Positions 35,406-49,352 of a stretch of DNA of 64,000 bases are shown here, in pieces. A program made the translations under genes and the position numbers. The DNA is from Neopestalotiopsis rosae (lineage: Eukaryota > Ascomycota > Sordariomycetes > Amphisphaeriales > Sporocadaceae): positions 1,054,001-1,118,000 of the forward strand of contig JALGAS010000009.1 of NCBI GenBank assembly GCA_023078685.1. The letters run 5' to 3'. The notes beneath the pieces are model-generated. The model was not told where the DNA came from, made no database searches, and was given only the letters and a program-made list of their open reading frames with translations. How positions within the stretch are numbered: the first letter of the stretch is position 1; each line of letters opens with the position of its first letter.

Positions 35406-36443
35406 CTACCAATCAGCGGCCCAGCCGTTTTCAGCCAGGAACTCCTCGCACGCCTGCTTGAGTCCAAGATTGGGGCGTAAGTCATGCGGCAGCAGAGGTT
35501 CGCGGGTGAGGGGATCGGTGGGTGATCGCCGTAGGTGCTCGAGGATTGACGATCGCTCGTAGCTTTTTCCAGTCTTCGTCTGTAATAACGTCGGGTCAGC
35601 ATGGGCAGCTTGAGATTGGCGGGCCGGACGAGGTCCAGTCTCAGCATAACTTACAACTACCGGATCAACAAAGATATTGAAGCTGATCTCGTCAATCATC
35701 CAATCCGGCACCACTCTCTTCTTGTGCTCGTTGTCCCGGGCACGATCGAATGTCTTCTGCAGCATAGCTGTCTTCTCCTCAAACTCTTGACGGATCTGCT
35801 GTCGGTCCCCGTCGTTGTCTTCCTTTTCGAGCATCTCCTCTTGTGCGACGGATAACATGTCGAGCAACTCGTTCTCCAAGGCCTGGTTCTCACGCTTCCG
35901 CCGTCTTTCCATGTGTTCCCATCTCTCTTTCTTGCATCGCAGGACAAGTGTGGTAACTTGACCAAGCGACTTATCATTTGTTTTGACACACAAGGCGTGT
36001 GCTCGCAGGGCTGTTGGCAAAGCATCGTCATAGTTGCCCAGTTCGGCCTGTGCTTGAGCCAGATAGTAGTTGGCCTTCATCGAGTCGCTGTTCAGCTGCA
36101 AACATGTCTGACAGTCGGCAATGGTCGAATCCCATAGTTGCAGCTTTAGTCTTGCGAGAGCGCGATTGGTATAGATAGCTGGGTTCTGGTTATCTGCAAG
36201 AATACTACAAAGGGAAACACCAATTAGTCTCGATACTCTTGCGAAGATAGGCACGAGCCAAAGCGGTACGCAAGTTGCACCGAACTGGAGCAGCAGCAGC
36301 ACCGCCACGAAGGATTGCTGGGCATTGAGAACCTACGCCTTTGAGTAGAGCGCTTCTGCGCCGGCGTAATCGCCTGCTGTGAAGAGCTTGTTGCCCTCTG
36401 TCTTCAGGGAGGTGGCCCTTTCGGGATCCCTGTTTCGTTGCAT
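35406..36443 (-). CDS. CHIP-like TPR and U-box E3 ubiquitin ligase
   Basis: Minus-strand exons 36443-36337, 36204-35655 and 35579-35406, giving 276 aa. Intron 1 (36205-36336) has a GACTAATT branch site and GTAG. Intron 2 (35580-35654) has GTAAGT and ACAG. Both keep frame, and the second join makes DPVVTKTGKSYER. Order: three TPR repeats at about 8-110 (NKLFTAGDYAGAEALYSKA opens the first), a charged coiled coil at about 128-195, and a U-box at about 201-273 with the typical DPV...SYER and DPLTREPL. This is the architecture and size of STUB1/CHIP, which binds Hsp70/Hsp90 tails through the TPR part and ubiquitinates chaperone clients through the U-box. The ATG at 36443 is the only in-frame Met before the TPR. 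Confidence 0.91.
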
Positions 36444-39400
36444 GACGGCGCGTGCGCTGTTGAAGTGATCGTCGTTCACCTATTTCGAGGTACGAAGGTC
36501 ACGCCGAAAAAGTCTCAGATTCGAGATCCCTTGAGCAAGTCGAAATTGGTATTGTCAGGCCAACAAGTACCGCGACGGGCGCGAGGCGGGTTGCTTGTTC
36601 TTTGTTTGGGCCTTGAGGGTCCAAATACTACTACTGCCAACGCTGCGTTTCGAGAGCTGCACAAAAGAGCTAATGGCGATGCGAGGACAATGGCGGGGTA
36701 TCACAGGTCTAAGCAAGAACACATCTCAACACCAAAGATACAAAGAAAGATGCAGTGATAATATCAGTCTTGAGACTGTCGCAGCTTGGTTCAACCGCAT
36801 GATTGTAAGAGCCCCATTCACATTCATTCAGCCTTGCCGTGAGACACGACAACGGCGGCGGGAACGGCGATGGGCGGAGAGGTCGGGCGGCGGTGCTTGC
36901 GGAAGCTCTCCATTTGTCAGAGGGAAACTTCGAGAATAAAGATGATGGTCCAGGGGTTCGTTCGGGGTCCCTCTGGAGCTTCCACTAAGTTCAGTGTCTG
37001 CAGTGCATCGGTAGGGGTCCAGTTCTGGCACCTGTCTGCATTGATCACCCGCCTGCCAGTTGTAGTGCTCTGCTCGAGCCTACCCTGTAGCAGCACGCAG
37101 AAGCATCTGGCACCAAGAGAGCTTATTACATGCCTACCTGTTCCTACCTACCGCTGGGTGAATAGCACGGAATAATTCATCAGTCCAGCGAAGCAAAAAG
37201 AAACCAAGACCACGCTGGAACTGCTGGGACGGGTGCGCGTGCGTGCGTGCGGGGTTCATCTGACTGCTGTGCTAGAAGCTGGGGGAGAGAGGGGGCTTGG
37301 GGGGATGCTTGGATGATAAGAGGGGAGCCGCAGCGGAAAGTCTAGGAAGGGCACCTGGGCAGCAGCAGATGAGGTGGGTCAAGTTGTGCCAACGGATAGA
37401 CGGCTGAGTGGTCGTAGGCAATCGGTCATAACTGGACCCTTCTTTTTTGGTAAATTGCAAATGGATCACAGATGGCCCCCGATCGATCTGGATGTTCTTT
37501 CACTGCCGGCAGTCTGGAATACCTGGACGTATTTCTCGGTATTTGGTTTTTTAAAGTGATCCCAGTCCCACGTATGTGTGCTCATTGTGCATGTGTAAAA
37601 TTACGTAGTTGGTGTATGGTGTAGTACTGGGGATGGATAGGACTCTACCAAGTCTACGTATGCTGTTTCAATCATTTGTCATGGTCACTGTTTGGTCTTC
37701 ATCGTCTTCGGTTCCGATATACCACTTTTCGTAATGTCAGCCATTGTGTATCTTGGCTTCCTTCCCCATATCAATAGGTGACAGGTCAGAGAACGGGTAC
37801 GCCGTTTTATCGCAACGAAAGTCAACCTTGAGACATTCTCCAAATGGCGCCTTCAGTCACCTATCAGACAGGGTTCTCGAGAGTGGCAGGCTGAGCTCGG
37901 AGAGATTTCCCCCGTATTCTGCGCCGCTGGAAACGCCCTGGCTTGGTGCTGCGTGCCAGGTGCCCAGATATATTTCAAGCAAGGTGATCAGCTCCTTGTT
38001 TATGCACGTCATGAAGGGGAAGCATACTGGGATGGATACTGGTAATAGATGAACAGCTGGACAACCTGTTTGCTCTTTTATTACTTTTGTTTTTCACTTC
38101 TCCTTGCTGCCCCCTCCCAAACCCTCTTCCATCAGCTCAGCTGCAAGTGATAACAACATGAGCCATTTGCTATGTGTGATATCCTCGTCTTGATTGGCCG
38201 TACTCCGGTGTGCCGCCGTCGGGATCACGTTAAAGCTGAGACAACGACTCATGAAAAGTATGCTTACTGCCAGGGCGCGGTCACCACGAGCCCAGGAGCT
38301 TGCACGAGCTGCATCGTTGGCTGCCAAAGGAAATTGCCTGGGCTTCGCCGGCTTCTTATTAGATTCAGTGTGCCTGCATTCCCCTAGGCTTGGTGTCATA
38401 CAGCTACGCGCAAGCTATGGCAGAGCTATGGCATTCCGGGAGAACTTGGACCTGACTACTGGCGATTAGCAGCCTGTGCCATGCCTGTTTGGAACTGACG
38501 CATAAATCGTCCATCTCCGGCTTGGACTGCAAAAGTGTCACCGAGTGCAAATAATAAGTCGAGAAAGAAAAAATTAGTGCGAACGCTGCATACAGTAGGG
38601 ATAGACGCAATCGCCACGTCTGTAACACAGGGGCAAGCGGGTAATGCCATCTTGGCCTCCCACGACGTTACCTGTTTGGCAGATGGTGAGAGTCGTCTAC
38701 CAAATCTACCTACCTTGGTCTCCTTTGTGCTCTCACACCCAAAGACATTTGACACCCCCATGGATGGAAGCAAGCAGGCAAGCAAGCCAAGTTGCCAACG
38801 CGGCACGGCTTAGCTCAATCACCCGGTGCCGACGCTGACGACGAACGGCAACACAAAAGCACTAGGTACGCAGATATCTCGTGTATGTACGGTAGGTATG
38901 TAGGTAGGCAAGGAGGTAAGGTAAAAGGAGGTCTTGGGCCGGCCAACCAATCCCTCACTCAACCAGGACGGACGCAAACGGTGTCGCAACGCAGGGGTAA
39001 TGTAATGTGTCCAGACACCATCCGCGCTTGATCGTATGGTTTGAGTGGTAATCGTGAACGTGCAAAAAGCCATCATGTCCAATAGATTAGCCTGCCATAT
39101 CCCTTTTCGTCCAAGTATACATGGCTTGGACATTTCCACATACAGCAGTCAGTACCTGTACACTCTTGGTCATCACTCTTGGACTCTGCCTGGGGTGATT
39201 GAATTTGATTTGGTTCTGGCTGGCTGGTTGATTGGTTAGAAGAATAGACAGGCCATAAATATGCACTATAGCCGTGCGACGCTGATGACATGATAGATCC
39301 GATCCGGTACATCAATTTAAGCGCATGTTACCTGGTCACGGTCGCGGCGCAGGGAGCAGGGTTCCAGGGCTCCAAGTGCCAGGGCCCTCCACTCTTCTGT

Positions 39401-39731
39401 CTGTTCCCCCCCCCAAACCAGTGGGCAGAAAGAGGGAAAAAACCAGGCTAGCTGGCGACCGACGCCACGGGCGCGCGAGTCACATTCTCACCCCTCGGGC
39501 GGAGGCCGCAGCCGCGCGACCGACGACAATTCAATTCAGCTCCATCCAAACCCATCACCAAATCCTCAACCACAATCACGGCGCAAACCACAACAACGCT
39601 TGCTGAACGACCACCAACTCGTCGCGACGCAGCTGCTTGCTACATTCAAATTAGGACGCTTTTGCGGTGCTCATGTCTCACTACCGGCGGTTGGCCGTGT
39701 AGGCTGGGACTGTAATTGTTTTTTAGAGGTC
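36444..39731. other. Long intergenic region between divergent genes
   Basis: About 3.3 kb between the CHIP-like gene (minus) and the Clr5-domain gene (plus). All frames are short and lack motifs. GTAG-type short repeats occur near 38890-38925, and the last 300 bases are C-rich and look like a promoter/leader. Confidence 0.4.
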
Positions 39732-41700
39732 ATGGCCGCTGAGCGATACCCAACCATCAAGGTGGAACAGCAGGCTACCATCATCCCCGTCTGGCCGTCA
39801 ATCGAGCAGGATGCTACTGTCAAGTCGCCCAAGTCCGATCCTGGCGCCGGCGAGGGCGATGGGAGCTCGCCTGTTTCCACCTTCACCACCACAAGCCCAA
39901 GCCCAGTGGCCGTTGGCGACAATGCCGCCCTGCCACGCTCGGTGACGCTGGCTGCCCCGGCCAAGTTTCGCGGCCAGCATCCACCGGGTCTCTGGGAGAG
40001 TCTCAAACAGGAGATTCGCCACCTGTATATCGATGAAGAATTGCCTCTCAAGGAAGTCCGCGAAATCATGATGCGGAAAGGCTTCGTCGCAACGTAAGTG
40101 AATTGAAATATGCATGCGCACCCGTTGGCTTTCCTGCAAAGCCGGCCCGTCGCTGCATGGCGAGACTCTATCTCATGTACTGACCCATCCTTCCAGCGAG
40201 AAGATGTACAAGGACAAGTTCGCCAAATGGGGTTTCAACAAGAACAACCGCAAGAAGGACGTGGCAAAAATTGTCAGTCACCAAAAGCAGCGCAAAGTTG
40301 CTGGTAAGTCGACCGTATATTACCGCAATGGTAAGGTCGTCAACCTCGAATCATATATCAAGAGGGCAAAGCTGTCCCCCGAAGACCTCCTCGAGGCTGC
40401 CGAGGAGGAGAACCTACCCAGCTATGTCAGGTCGCGGACACCGCCACCGCAAAGTGCCAACCCAAAGCCCGACTATATTCAACCACTGGGCTATTACAAC
40501 GTCAGGGACCTATTATTCAAATGTTTCCGTCACCTGGGAGCTCGGGCCGACTCCGTCCTTGACAAGGACTCTGCTCTAGCTGCCTACACCAACTATCCTA
40601 CGACAGATCTTTACTTTACCATCAGGAATCTCCGCGATGCAGCGTGGCTTTTCAAGGAAGACCGGACCAGGGAGGGTGGCGTGCTTGTGCGTCGAGCATT
40701 TGACCATCTCCATGTCCTGGTCGAGGATCCAAATCCCTGGGCCCTCTGTGATTTACTCATGTTCCAGATGGGTGTCCTTCAATACGGCCACCAAACGCTC
40801 ATTTGGAAGTTCCTGGCGGATTATGCAGCCACCGGAAAAGGACCTCTAGAATGGTTGCATAACGTTTTCAAGGCACTGCATGAGTTCTTTGAGAACTACC
40901 CAATCGAGACGTGTCTTGAATTCTTGGCAGAACAAGTCGGCGTTATCTACCCTTTGATGGTCGTTCAAGGCACCAAGAAGAATATGCAGCTATTCTTACA
41001 GGGCGTGGTCAACAGCAAATCGCGCCACCACTATCACATACAGCCAGTACGGAGATTCACATTAGCGATTGAATCACAGTCGCTACCACGGGCCAAGGAT
41101 GTTTTGGAGCCTGAGAATCCCCTTTTCCGGTTCCACGAATTGTTCACGATTGGCCTTGAGTCAGGCTGGCGAGACGAACGGTGTCTCTCTCTGGCGACGG
41201 ACCTTTACAAGTCAGAAACGGACCTCAACTCGAGGCGTCTATCATTGCGCGCCCTCGCTTACTACCACATGGGTCGATGCCGACCCGAATCACCACAAAT
41301 GGCCGCCGCCAACCCCCGGTATGGTTATGCAAAGCAGTATATGCAGCAAGCTTTGGATTTGGCACCCCACGCAACGTTTGGAGGGCTTAGTGGTGGAGCA
41401 CTACGGGAGATATGGGAAGATTCGAAACTCCTCGAGCAGTGGCACCTAGAGGATGGTGACACTGCAGCGGCACAAGCACTTGTGGAGAATCGACAAGATG
41501 CGCTCACCCGCTTCATAGGCTCCTTGGACATACCAGCCAGGGCATCTTCGCCTGCATGGTCAGCTGTGACGGCACAATCGCCGGCTGCCTTCTCGTCAGG
41601 CCAAGGCCAGTCACCAGTTCCCTGGTCACCCGGGCAGTCGCCAGTCGCCTGGTCATCAGCGGCCGCCTCACCACCACCGCGATCTCCATTGCTATCGTAA
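39732..41700 (+). CDS. Clr5-domain protein, putative transcription regulator
   Basis: Exons 39732-40093 and 40197-41700, giving 621 aa. The intron (40094-40196) has GTAAGT, a TACTGAC branch region and CCAG, and lies inside the domain (VAT|EKMYK). The Clr5 domain is at about 84-138, with the usual WESLKQEIRHLYI, PLKEVREIM and KMYKDKFAKWGF. After it comes a long helical, TPR-like region without a named domain and a Pro/Ser/Gln-rich tail with repeated QSPVxWS units (about 570-620). Clr5-type proteins are named after a fission-yeast silencing factor and are usually treated as nuclear regulators in filamentous fungi. The start is the Met nearest the domain with a good context; the open frame continues upstream without a better ATG. 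Confidence 0.88.
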
Positions 41701-44700
41701 GATGGAAAGTATGGCTTCCATTCTGGCAAACTTTTGCATGGCTGAGGAGTTTCGTGGATTGGTTGGACTTGCTTATTGGCTATCGGCGAAGAGAGGCGAA
41801 GAATACCTACTCCTGATACCTTTTCCTTTATTTTCCTATTTTTTGTTATCTCTTGGTCACGGGATCACGGCTTATGTATGGTAATTATGTATTGATTACA
41901 TCTATTGTTGCTGCCTGACTTTGGGCACTCTGTATCTGAATTACGAATATATTTCTTTATCTTCCACCATCTCTATCTTGTTGGATCGGATACACATGAT
42001 TTCAAGGCGCCTGAGTGTCTATTTGCGGGTCTTCCTGACTTGCCTCTTGGCCAAGCGTTTCTCCCCCATGCGAGGCAGCCCAGGGGTGGCTGTCTGTACC
42101 GTGCGCTCGGTACTCGCCCACGACAGTCGGCTTCTCGTCGCCGTTTTGCGGGCCAGTTTCTAGAACGTGCCAGCAGCCAGTCGATTTGCCCTTTCTGATA
42201 CGCGTCCCTGCCTTACTCGGATGTTTGCATCCGTATAGATATGATATGGATTTCCAGACCCCTCTCGAACTTTTCTTCAGCTCTCTTCTGCAACGGCCGG
42301 GTCACAAGTAACCCCTCCTTGTTCGCCATGTGTGACCCCCGGGAGGAGCGTTGGAAGGATCTGCTCTAGCCGTATTGACCATCCCATTATAAGCGGCAAT
42401 CATCAATACATAGAATGAACGTGCGAAAGGGCTGCATGATGCATCTTGGAGGCGCATATATAGTCTACGCCCATATGCAGCGTGTCAGCCGCTTTGACTC
42501 TTTCAGGTTGCATGGGTTCTATTTAGATCCATTCTATGCTGATAAGGATTTTTGTTGTATGAGCTTCTCGGTGCGAATGGATGATGCTAGCTTGCAGAAA
42601 TTCAAGAAATGCTGTCTTTGCGACAAGCTTGTACCCACTAGTCTCGGTGATGGTATGAGGGCGTGATTGGCGTTGGCCAGAAATGTCTCTATTGTCCCAA
42701 TCATGTCTGCTATGACTATGTTGGGTTGACATGTTGTGACCCGACGAGCTTGATGGGACACTGAGGGTAGTTTTCTGTTGGTGTCTCCATGTCAAGTTGT
42801 GATCCATGTACGAATATACATTGCTTGACCATGATACAGTACGTTTTGCATATTCAAGCGCGGTGTTCAATTTTGGAGAAGTGTAGAATGCTGAAGATAA
42901 TCGAAGTGCTCAAGATTGTCTTTTAAGGCGACTCTGGTATGATCGAAAAAAATCTCGGAATCTGCCCCAGCCAACGCCAACACATGGTGCTCAGTCGCAC
43001 ATCCGAAGGTATAATGCAGTGCACGCAGAGACCGATTTGTTTGATTTCTTGGTGAGCTCAACCCCCATTCTACAATGTTGATATGCGGCATGCTGCAGTA
43101 CACACTGATATATTCATGTCAATGCATCAAGACCGCTTATGAGAACCCATAGAAATAGTATCAATCAATGAAAGCAAGCTTTCTTGTACTGCTTATTAGC
43201 GAATAGACTACACCACATATGACCTCTCAGATACAATGCTGTCATACTTTGGCCTTTGAGATATTCGATTTGGAGACATGCTAACTTATGTGTGTTCGGA
43301 ATTCGTTGTGCAAGTATAGGAAGCTTGTTGGGGTCAAGAGTCAAGTATGTCAAAGCGGAAATATGACAGCCTGACGAGGCTCCGTGTCACCAAGTCGCGG
43401 CAAGAGTTTTCCCATACGAAAACATTGCCGCCTTTGAGATACCGTATCAAATATGTCAATTGGACATGACAAAACGCAGAAGCGCAACCTACGTGCTTCT
43501 GTTAGTGGCTCAAACACAAATACTTCTCCAAATCTTCGCACGTATTTGCATCTTTTGGTTTATATTCCACCATCATGGATCATTGCGATGCATCTCGCAC
43601 TTCCCATGGCGGACACTCTGTACTACTACATATTACCTTACTATGTACTACTATAAGCTTCGGGGTACATTCCCGTCTCTTCATTACTATATTTGCAACG
43701 TGCCGACGGACCGACAGCTGGTGCTTCGTTTCGGAGAGGGGAGCCTCCATAGACCAAGGAGTACGACACCGTTATCCATCGGCTGTGTCTGTGTGTGTGA
43801 CCACAGAAAAAATGCTTTATGAATCCATCTGGCAAGGATTGGTATGGACGTCGTGCGTGTATTTCGTGCGTAGTTTTCTCAAGTCTCCACTGAGAGGTCC
43901 GCTCCCTGCAACAAGTAAGCCCACATACTATGTACTGATGTGTAGTATATACGATATACGAGCGATATATACGAGCAATAGATACGAGCGATATATACGA
44001 GCGAGGTCAGGAGTATAGTCCGCAAAGACTTGCCATCATGCTTGTAAAGCTGGTGGGTATGAGGGTCCGTTGACCAAGATCAGACCAAGACATATAATTC
44101 CGCACAGAAGCAAGCGAGATAATGAAAACGGTGACCAGACGTTGACGGGCAATCTCCACGTCTGTGCCAAGAGGCCCTACTCTTGCACAGACTCGACGCG
44201 GCTGAAAATTCAGCCCGTCTCGTTTCCCCTACCAAAGGGTCAGAAGACCCAGAACGAGCTCGCTTTGGTGTTCTCCGAAATCTCAACCATGCCCAGTGGA
44301 ACCCTCTACACCACAGGATTACCCATCTAGACATTTCTGCCACTACTCGCGACGTGGCGCTCACGCTACCATGGTAAGTCAGGATCCATCAGGCCAGCAA
44401 GCAAAATTTGGAGTAAAATGGGCGTCTTGGAGTTATACCCATTTACTACACATGGACAGCTTGGCGTCTATTCAACCCCCCTGGTCTGGTCGGGGTCGGC
44501 CCCAAGGTCTCAGGCTCAGCTGAGCTCGGTAGTGTGTACAGCTCCGTTGAAGAAAACCCCCCCAGAATGGGAAGTGCCAATCTTGTGGAGGAGGAAGCAC
44601 TACTGACTTGGGAATATTGCCAGCCACCTTTCAGCAGCATCATCCAAGTTCCAAGCCCGTTCTGACAGGATATGGCCCCCCATCCGAGTTATCCCAGCTC

Positions 44701-47700
44701 GTCGCTGGCAGACGAGCAGCGGTTCTGCAGCAGCTGCAGAGGAGGCAATGGCATATATCTCAAGACACCGTGAAGGTGGTCTGGGGCTGAGATCCTTTCT
44801 GGGCAGGCAGAAATTCCCCGGGTGTCAGCCTGCCCTATTGCCAATCTTATACTCAATGGTCTTCGTTCCCGCGGACTGATCGTCGCAGTTTCCGTGTCGT
44901 TGGGTATCGTTTTGTTTTCTCCTTCTTCCATGGGTTCGGGTTATTATTTTTTTTTTATCGGGGCCAGGCCGTTCCTAAGCTTGGTGGGTAGCTCCCCAAG
45001 ATAACCTGATACACACAACGCACACACAGACACATAGCACAGTAGCTACGCCTTGAGAGGGATGAGAAGAAGCAAGCCACTCATTTCATTTTTCTCTGGA
45101 GCTATAGAGTAGTCAGCAAGTATCCCCCGATGTGCCTGCTGCCGTCTGGGCCGGATCGACAACCCAGACCTTCCTCGGAGTGAGTAATCAACAGTTTGGC
45201 AAGAAACGGCGCCAATCCTCTCTCCCCGACTGACATGTCGCATAAGAATACGAAAGGTTCCAGACTCTTTGTTGCGGATGGTCGTGGAGTCATTGAGGGC
45301 TTGGAACTAATAATCGCACCTGCACCGTAAGTCCAGAATGGCCATGTTATGAGATATGAGATATAAAAAAAGAGTAAAAATAAGCCCGATCCCGTCCGAT
45401 CGGCTTACTCCTGCCGCACGTTATTTGGGTGGACTTTGATAGAGGGACTACTATTTTTCTTGTGCGACCTGAATCAGTGACCCGAGTCTCTGGTTCCCGG
45501 CCCAGTATCCAGGGGTTTGGTGGTGGAAAATCGGGGGATAAACCAATCCTGCATCAAAGACTGGCCCATGGGTTGAAGTTGTGGGGTTTCTTTATTTTTG
45601 ACAAGTAGTAGAAAATTTCCCCCTTCCCTCTTGTTCCCAGCTCATTTAGGTGTGGCGTCAGCCCGCTATAGGTCTCCCTTCATTTTAAAATAGGTGTCTC
45701 CATTATCACCGAGAAGTTGAGGAAGAAACCCGACGCGAAAGGAGCGCCGAGAGAAGAGCTAGAGAAAGAAGCGCGGTTCAGTGTACATACGAGCCTCGGA
45801 CAATACTAATAAGCGGGTTGTAAAACTGCCCATAAAACAAAATCGACGGCGCAAAGTGGCTGGCAAAGAAAGACGGCGGCCGTTCAACACATTGGCGTTG
45901 GTTTCGTGGTTATGGCTGGCCGCTAGTCTACCTTAATCTGTTTGAAACTTATTCTTCTTCCTCTGTAGCCTCGGGCCGGTCTTGCTGATAGGTCACAGTT
46001 GTAACAAGTGACAGCTCTATCAGATTGTATTGGTGATACATGGCGTCAGGATGGAAACCAGGCTGCCAGTACAGATGAGACGAAAGAATGATGCCTCTGG
46101 AAACCCACTTTGTGCCCAGTATGTATCTGAAGCAGCAATGACTTGAAAGAACATCCCGGATGCGATCCGCCGAGGCCATCCCCTGTTCTTGGCGGTGCGC
46201 AATTGCTCCACCGGCCCGAGGGTCATATCATTTCGCACGTGGTGGCAGTGCAAGGAACACCAGTCATTCACTTGTGTTATGAAGTAGTATGTGTTACCTA
46301 TTCAGACAATTTATTCAGGCTAAGCTAGACATTACCGAGAGCAGTTTCGTCCACACCAGTGATAGTAGGCTCAGTAGCAGCCCGTAGCAGCAGTCACCAA
46401 TGACTATACTATAATTTCTTTTCCGCGCCGGTCCCGAAAGGCTAACGACTAGCTACAGGGGATGGCCGCTCACGCAATCTTTTCTATTTTCTGAGCTGCC
46501 TTAGTTTCTTGTTTCCGATTACCCTTTTGGACCACCTCGTAGCCACCATTGCCACGTCTGGGAGATGTAGCTTGGCCACTTTGGATCTTGGCAGCTCTCT
46601 TTTCGAACTGAGTCTAGTATTTCGTTGCGGCCCTCCATACCAAGTGCTGGTGCCTCCTCCTTGGGCGTCACCGGGCCTCATCAGCCTGTGGAACTCGAGA
46701 GACCCGAGCCAATGGATAGCGTATTTTAGCCAGTGCAGCGGCCAAGAACTTGCTGCTGCTTTAAGCCAGTGCCTTGTCTTCCATTCATATTCTATGGAAA
46801 GACTTTTTTGAGTTCAACCTATGGAAATACGATTTGCTTGGGCAGTCTCGTATAGTGAATGAGGACCCTGAGAAACCGTTCATCCAGATATGCGTGCCCC
46901 TATTGCGAGGTGGTTGTGACTTGAATAATTTGGAGTTTGCAATGCGCATCAAGCATCAAATCCTCCAGCATTGAGAGAACCCCGGTCCACTCATCACCAA
47001 ACACCCCCCGAAACAGAGCGAAATGGGTAAAGACTCTTGGCTGTCAAGGTTTCTCATCCGGGCGTCCGCTCTGCCGGGGTTCTGGGTTGGGAAGTGTGGA
47101 AAGGGTGTGCGTGTTGACGAAAGGAAAAAAATCGAATGAACATATAACCCCAGTCGACCGGAACGAGGCTAACGCGTGCGAACCCATGCTTGCGATCACA
47201 AAGTAAAGTGAACGCCGATGAACCCTGGCCTGGCACCTGGCACTTGGCTGTACCTCCCCTCTATGGGGCTCCCTTCTCCATTCTGATGATGAATACCTCG
47301 AACAGTTTACGACGACGCCGAGGACGCTACACCTTGGTTTCTACCACTACCCAGCACCACGATCTCCGCATTTTCCTTGGCCTTTTCTCGGTCTTCATAC
47401 AACATCGGCGGCCGCTGTTGCATCCAGGCATCTTTGACAAATTCCCTGCAGGAGAGGGGGTGGAATAACAACCGACCATCTATTGCGCCGGAATAGGCGA
47501 TTCGGATCGGTGATCAATTGATTCATTGATCATAATCGAAATATAGGTATCATCGCTCGTAGCTTTTTGCCCCATCTGCCATGTCGCCAAGACCCAGAGC
47601 GAAATAATCTGTAGCGTACACCTCCCACACCAATAAATCCCCCCAGCCAATGGACAGGCCCAAACCAGCCAACAGGAGCCCCTACTTGAGTACTATGCAT

Positions 47701-49352
47701 CTTGCCATGTGCCTTTTGGCGAAATCATGAATCGAAGTTGAGGGACCCCCCGGTTCCAGCTTTGCCCTGCAAGAATTGGGAATAATTTGTCAATTGAAAC
47801 TATCAGAACAAGTCAATCGTACCAAACATGATGAGGTAGGATTTTGCCAATTGGCCCAATGCAAGCATTAAAACAAATGTCAGTGCGATCCTTTTTCTTA
47901 GTGTATACTACAGTACAGTAGCATCACGCACCCCATTTCGCAACTAATTTGACGTCAGTCAGTTGAAAGCCGCTTTCGCGCCATGGCTGCCCGCCCCCAG
48001 CCCCAGCAGATCACCAAAGCGGAAGTGTCGGTACAGTACTACCTCACCTTACGTGATTGTCGTCGTACAAAGACCAAAAAACTTTTTGACAGGCCAGGGC
48101 GACGGTGCCTTGGGTGCCATTTGGTAAAGAAAAAGAAACAACCAAGTAGGTAGGGGCCATCAACCGCGGGCCCCCCGACTCGCCGAGCCCGTGGCTGAAC
48201 ATGTCAAAAATCCTGTCAAGATTGATTGCATTGCATTCTGCATTGCGGCTGAGTGTTGCTTGGTACATACATAAGTGGTGGTGGTGGTGCTGCCCAGTGC
48301 AAGTTCTGGGCTGTCCTGGGCCATCAACCCATCAACCAACCCCCGGTTCGTTTCCTCCTTGCTGCCGCGAGAACCGAAAAAAATGAGTGACTGGCCTGCT
48401 GGGGAGTACCTACTGCACTGGACCCTCGCTCACCCTCTGCCTGCTGCCCTGCCTGTTCAACCCCTCCCCATGCCTTGTAAATCCAGTCCCCTTGCACGAC
48501 ACGTGGAAAACAACATATGCGATGCTACTTTGTTACGCATTATGCTGCTCGGAGTAATATATATGCAATGACCCGTTGAAGACTCCATTATAACCTTGAA
48601 CGTCATATCATGAACAGAAGTACGATATATCATAACATCACGAGGATTCACAAAAAAAGAGAGTTTTCTTTGGGTTGCACAGAAGTACTATAGACAGTAT
48701 CACGAGAAAATCATAAGACGATTCTTGGTTTAAACAGTTTTGTTGTAGTATAACAGACATAAAAATTTTAACCCCAGGACGCTATGCTAAATATAAAACA
48801 AACAAACAGACCAGTCAGACATACAAGTACAACAAATGCCGACAAAATTTCCTCTGTATCCTATACACTCCGGCTCCAGTAGTAATAAAAACGGACTGTG
48901 ACTGCCGAGGGGAACGTCGGTACGATTAAGATTGATAGGTTGAGTTATTGGCCATCCAGTAAAGGGATGGCGCGGGTGGTGATGATTGCAGGTGGTATTG
49001 CAAAAACTTTTTGCTAGTCGACCTCCAGCGACGGGCGGCGGAATCATTGGTAGGGTATTGTGATTGATGCGATGAAGCGGCTGGCGGTTGAGCGTAGACC
49101 CCTTTGATATATCGCAATGTAAGGCAGAGGACCACGGCTAGGGGGCGCGCGCAGTAGTCCATTATATGACGTCTCCACGGCTCGCGTGGGACTCGGGGAG
49201 GGGTCTTTGGTAGAAATGTGACAAGTCGAACGGGGGAAACATATATGATCGGACTTTCGTTTGATCCTTCTCATTATATCCCCCCATGCATGTCGCAGAT
49301 CTTCCTCCCTCTAGACTTGATCTGATTGTTGACCCGCTAGACTGGAACTCCT
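41701..49352. other. 7.6-kb region without recognisable genes
   Basis: No open frame here shows a domain, a plausible exon chain or a consistent codon pattern; the longest frames are about 150 codons or fewer. Visible structures are a 13-bp tandem repeat at 43953-44002 and scattered A/T runs. I looked for HxxHC-type motifs of UstY (DUF3328) oxidases and for tRNA B-boxes and found none by eye. Non-coding transcripts or very small secreted proteins cannot be excluded. Confidence 0.45.
43953..44002. repeat. 13-bp tandem repeat (GATATATACGAGC type)
   Basis: Four units in a row: GATATACGAGC, GATATATACGAGC, AATAGATACGAGC and GATATATACGAGC. The second and fourth are identical, and the unit length is 13 except for the first (11). 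Confidence 0.85.

Noticed and set aside
43575..44018. 147-codon plus-strand frame
   Set aside because: Its end is built by the 13-bp tandem repeat and it overlaps other frames of equal length; no domain.
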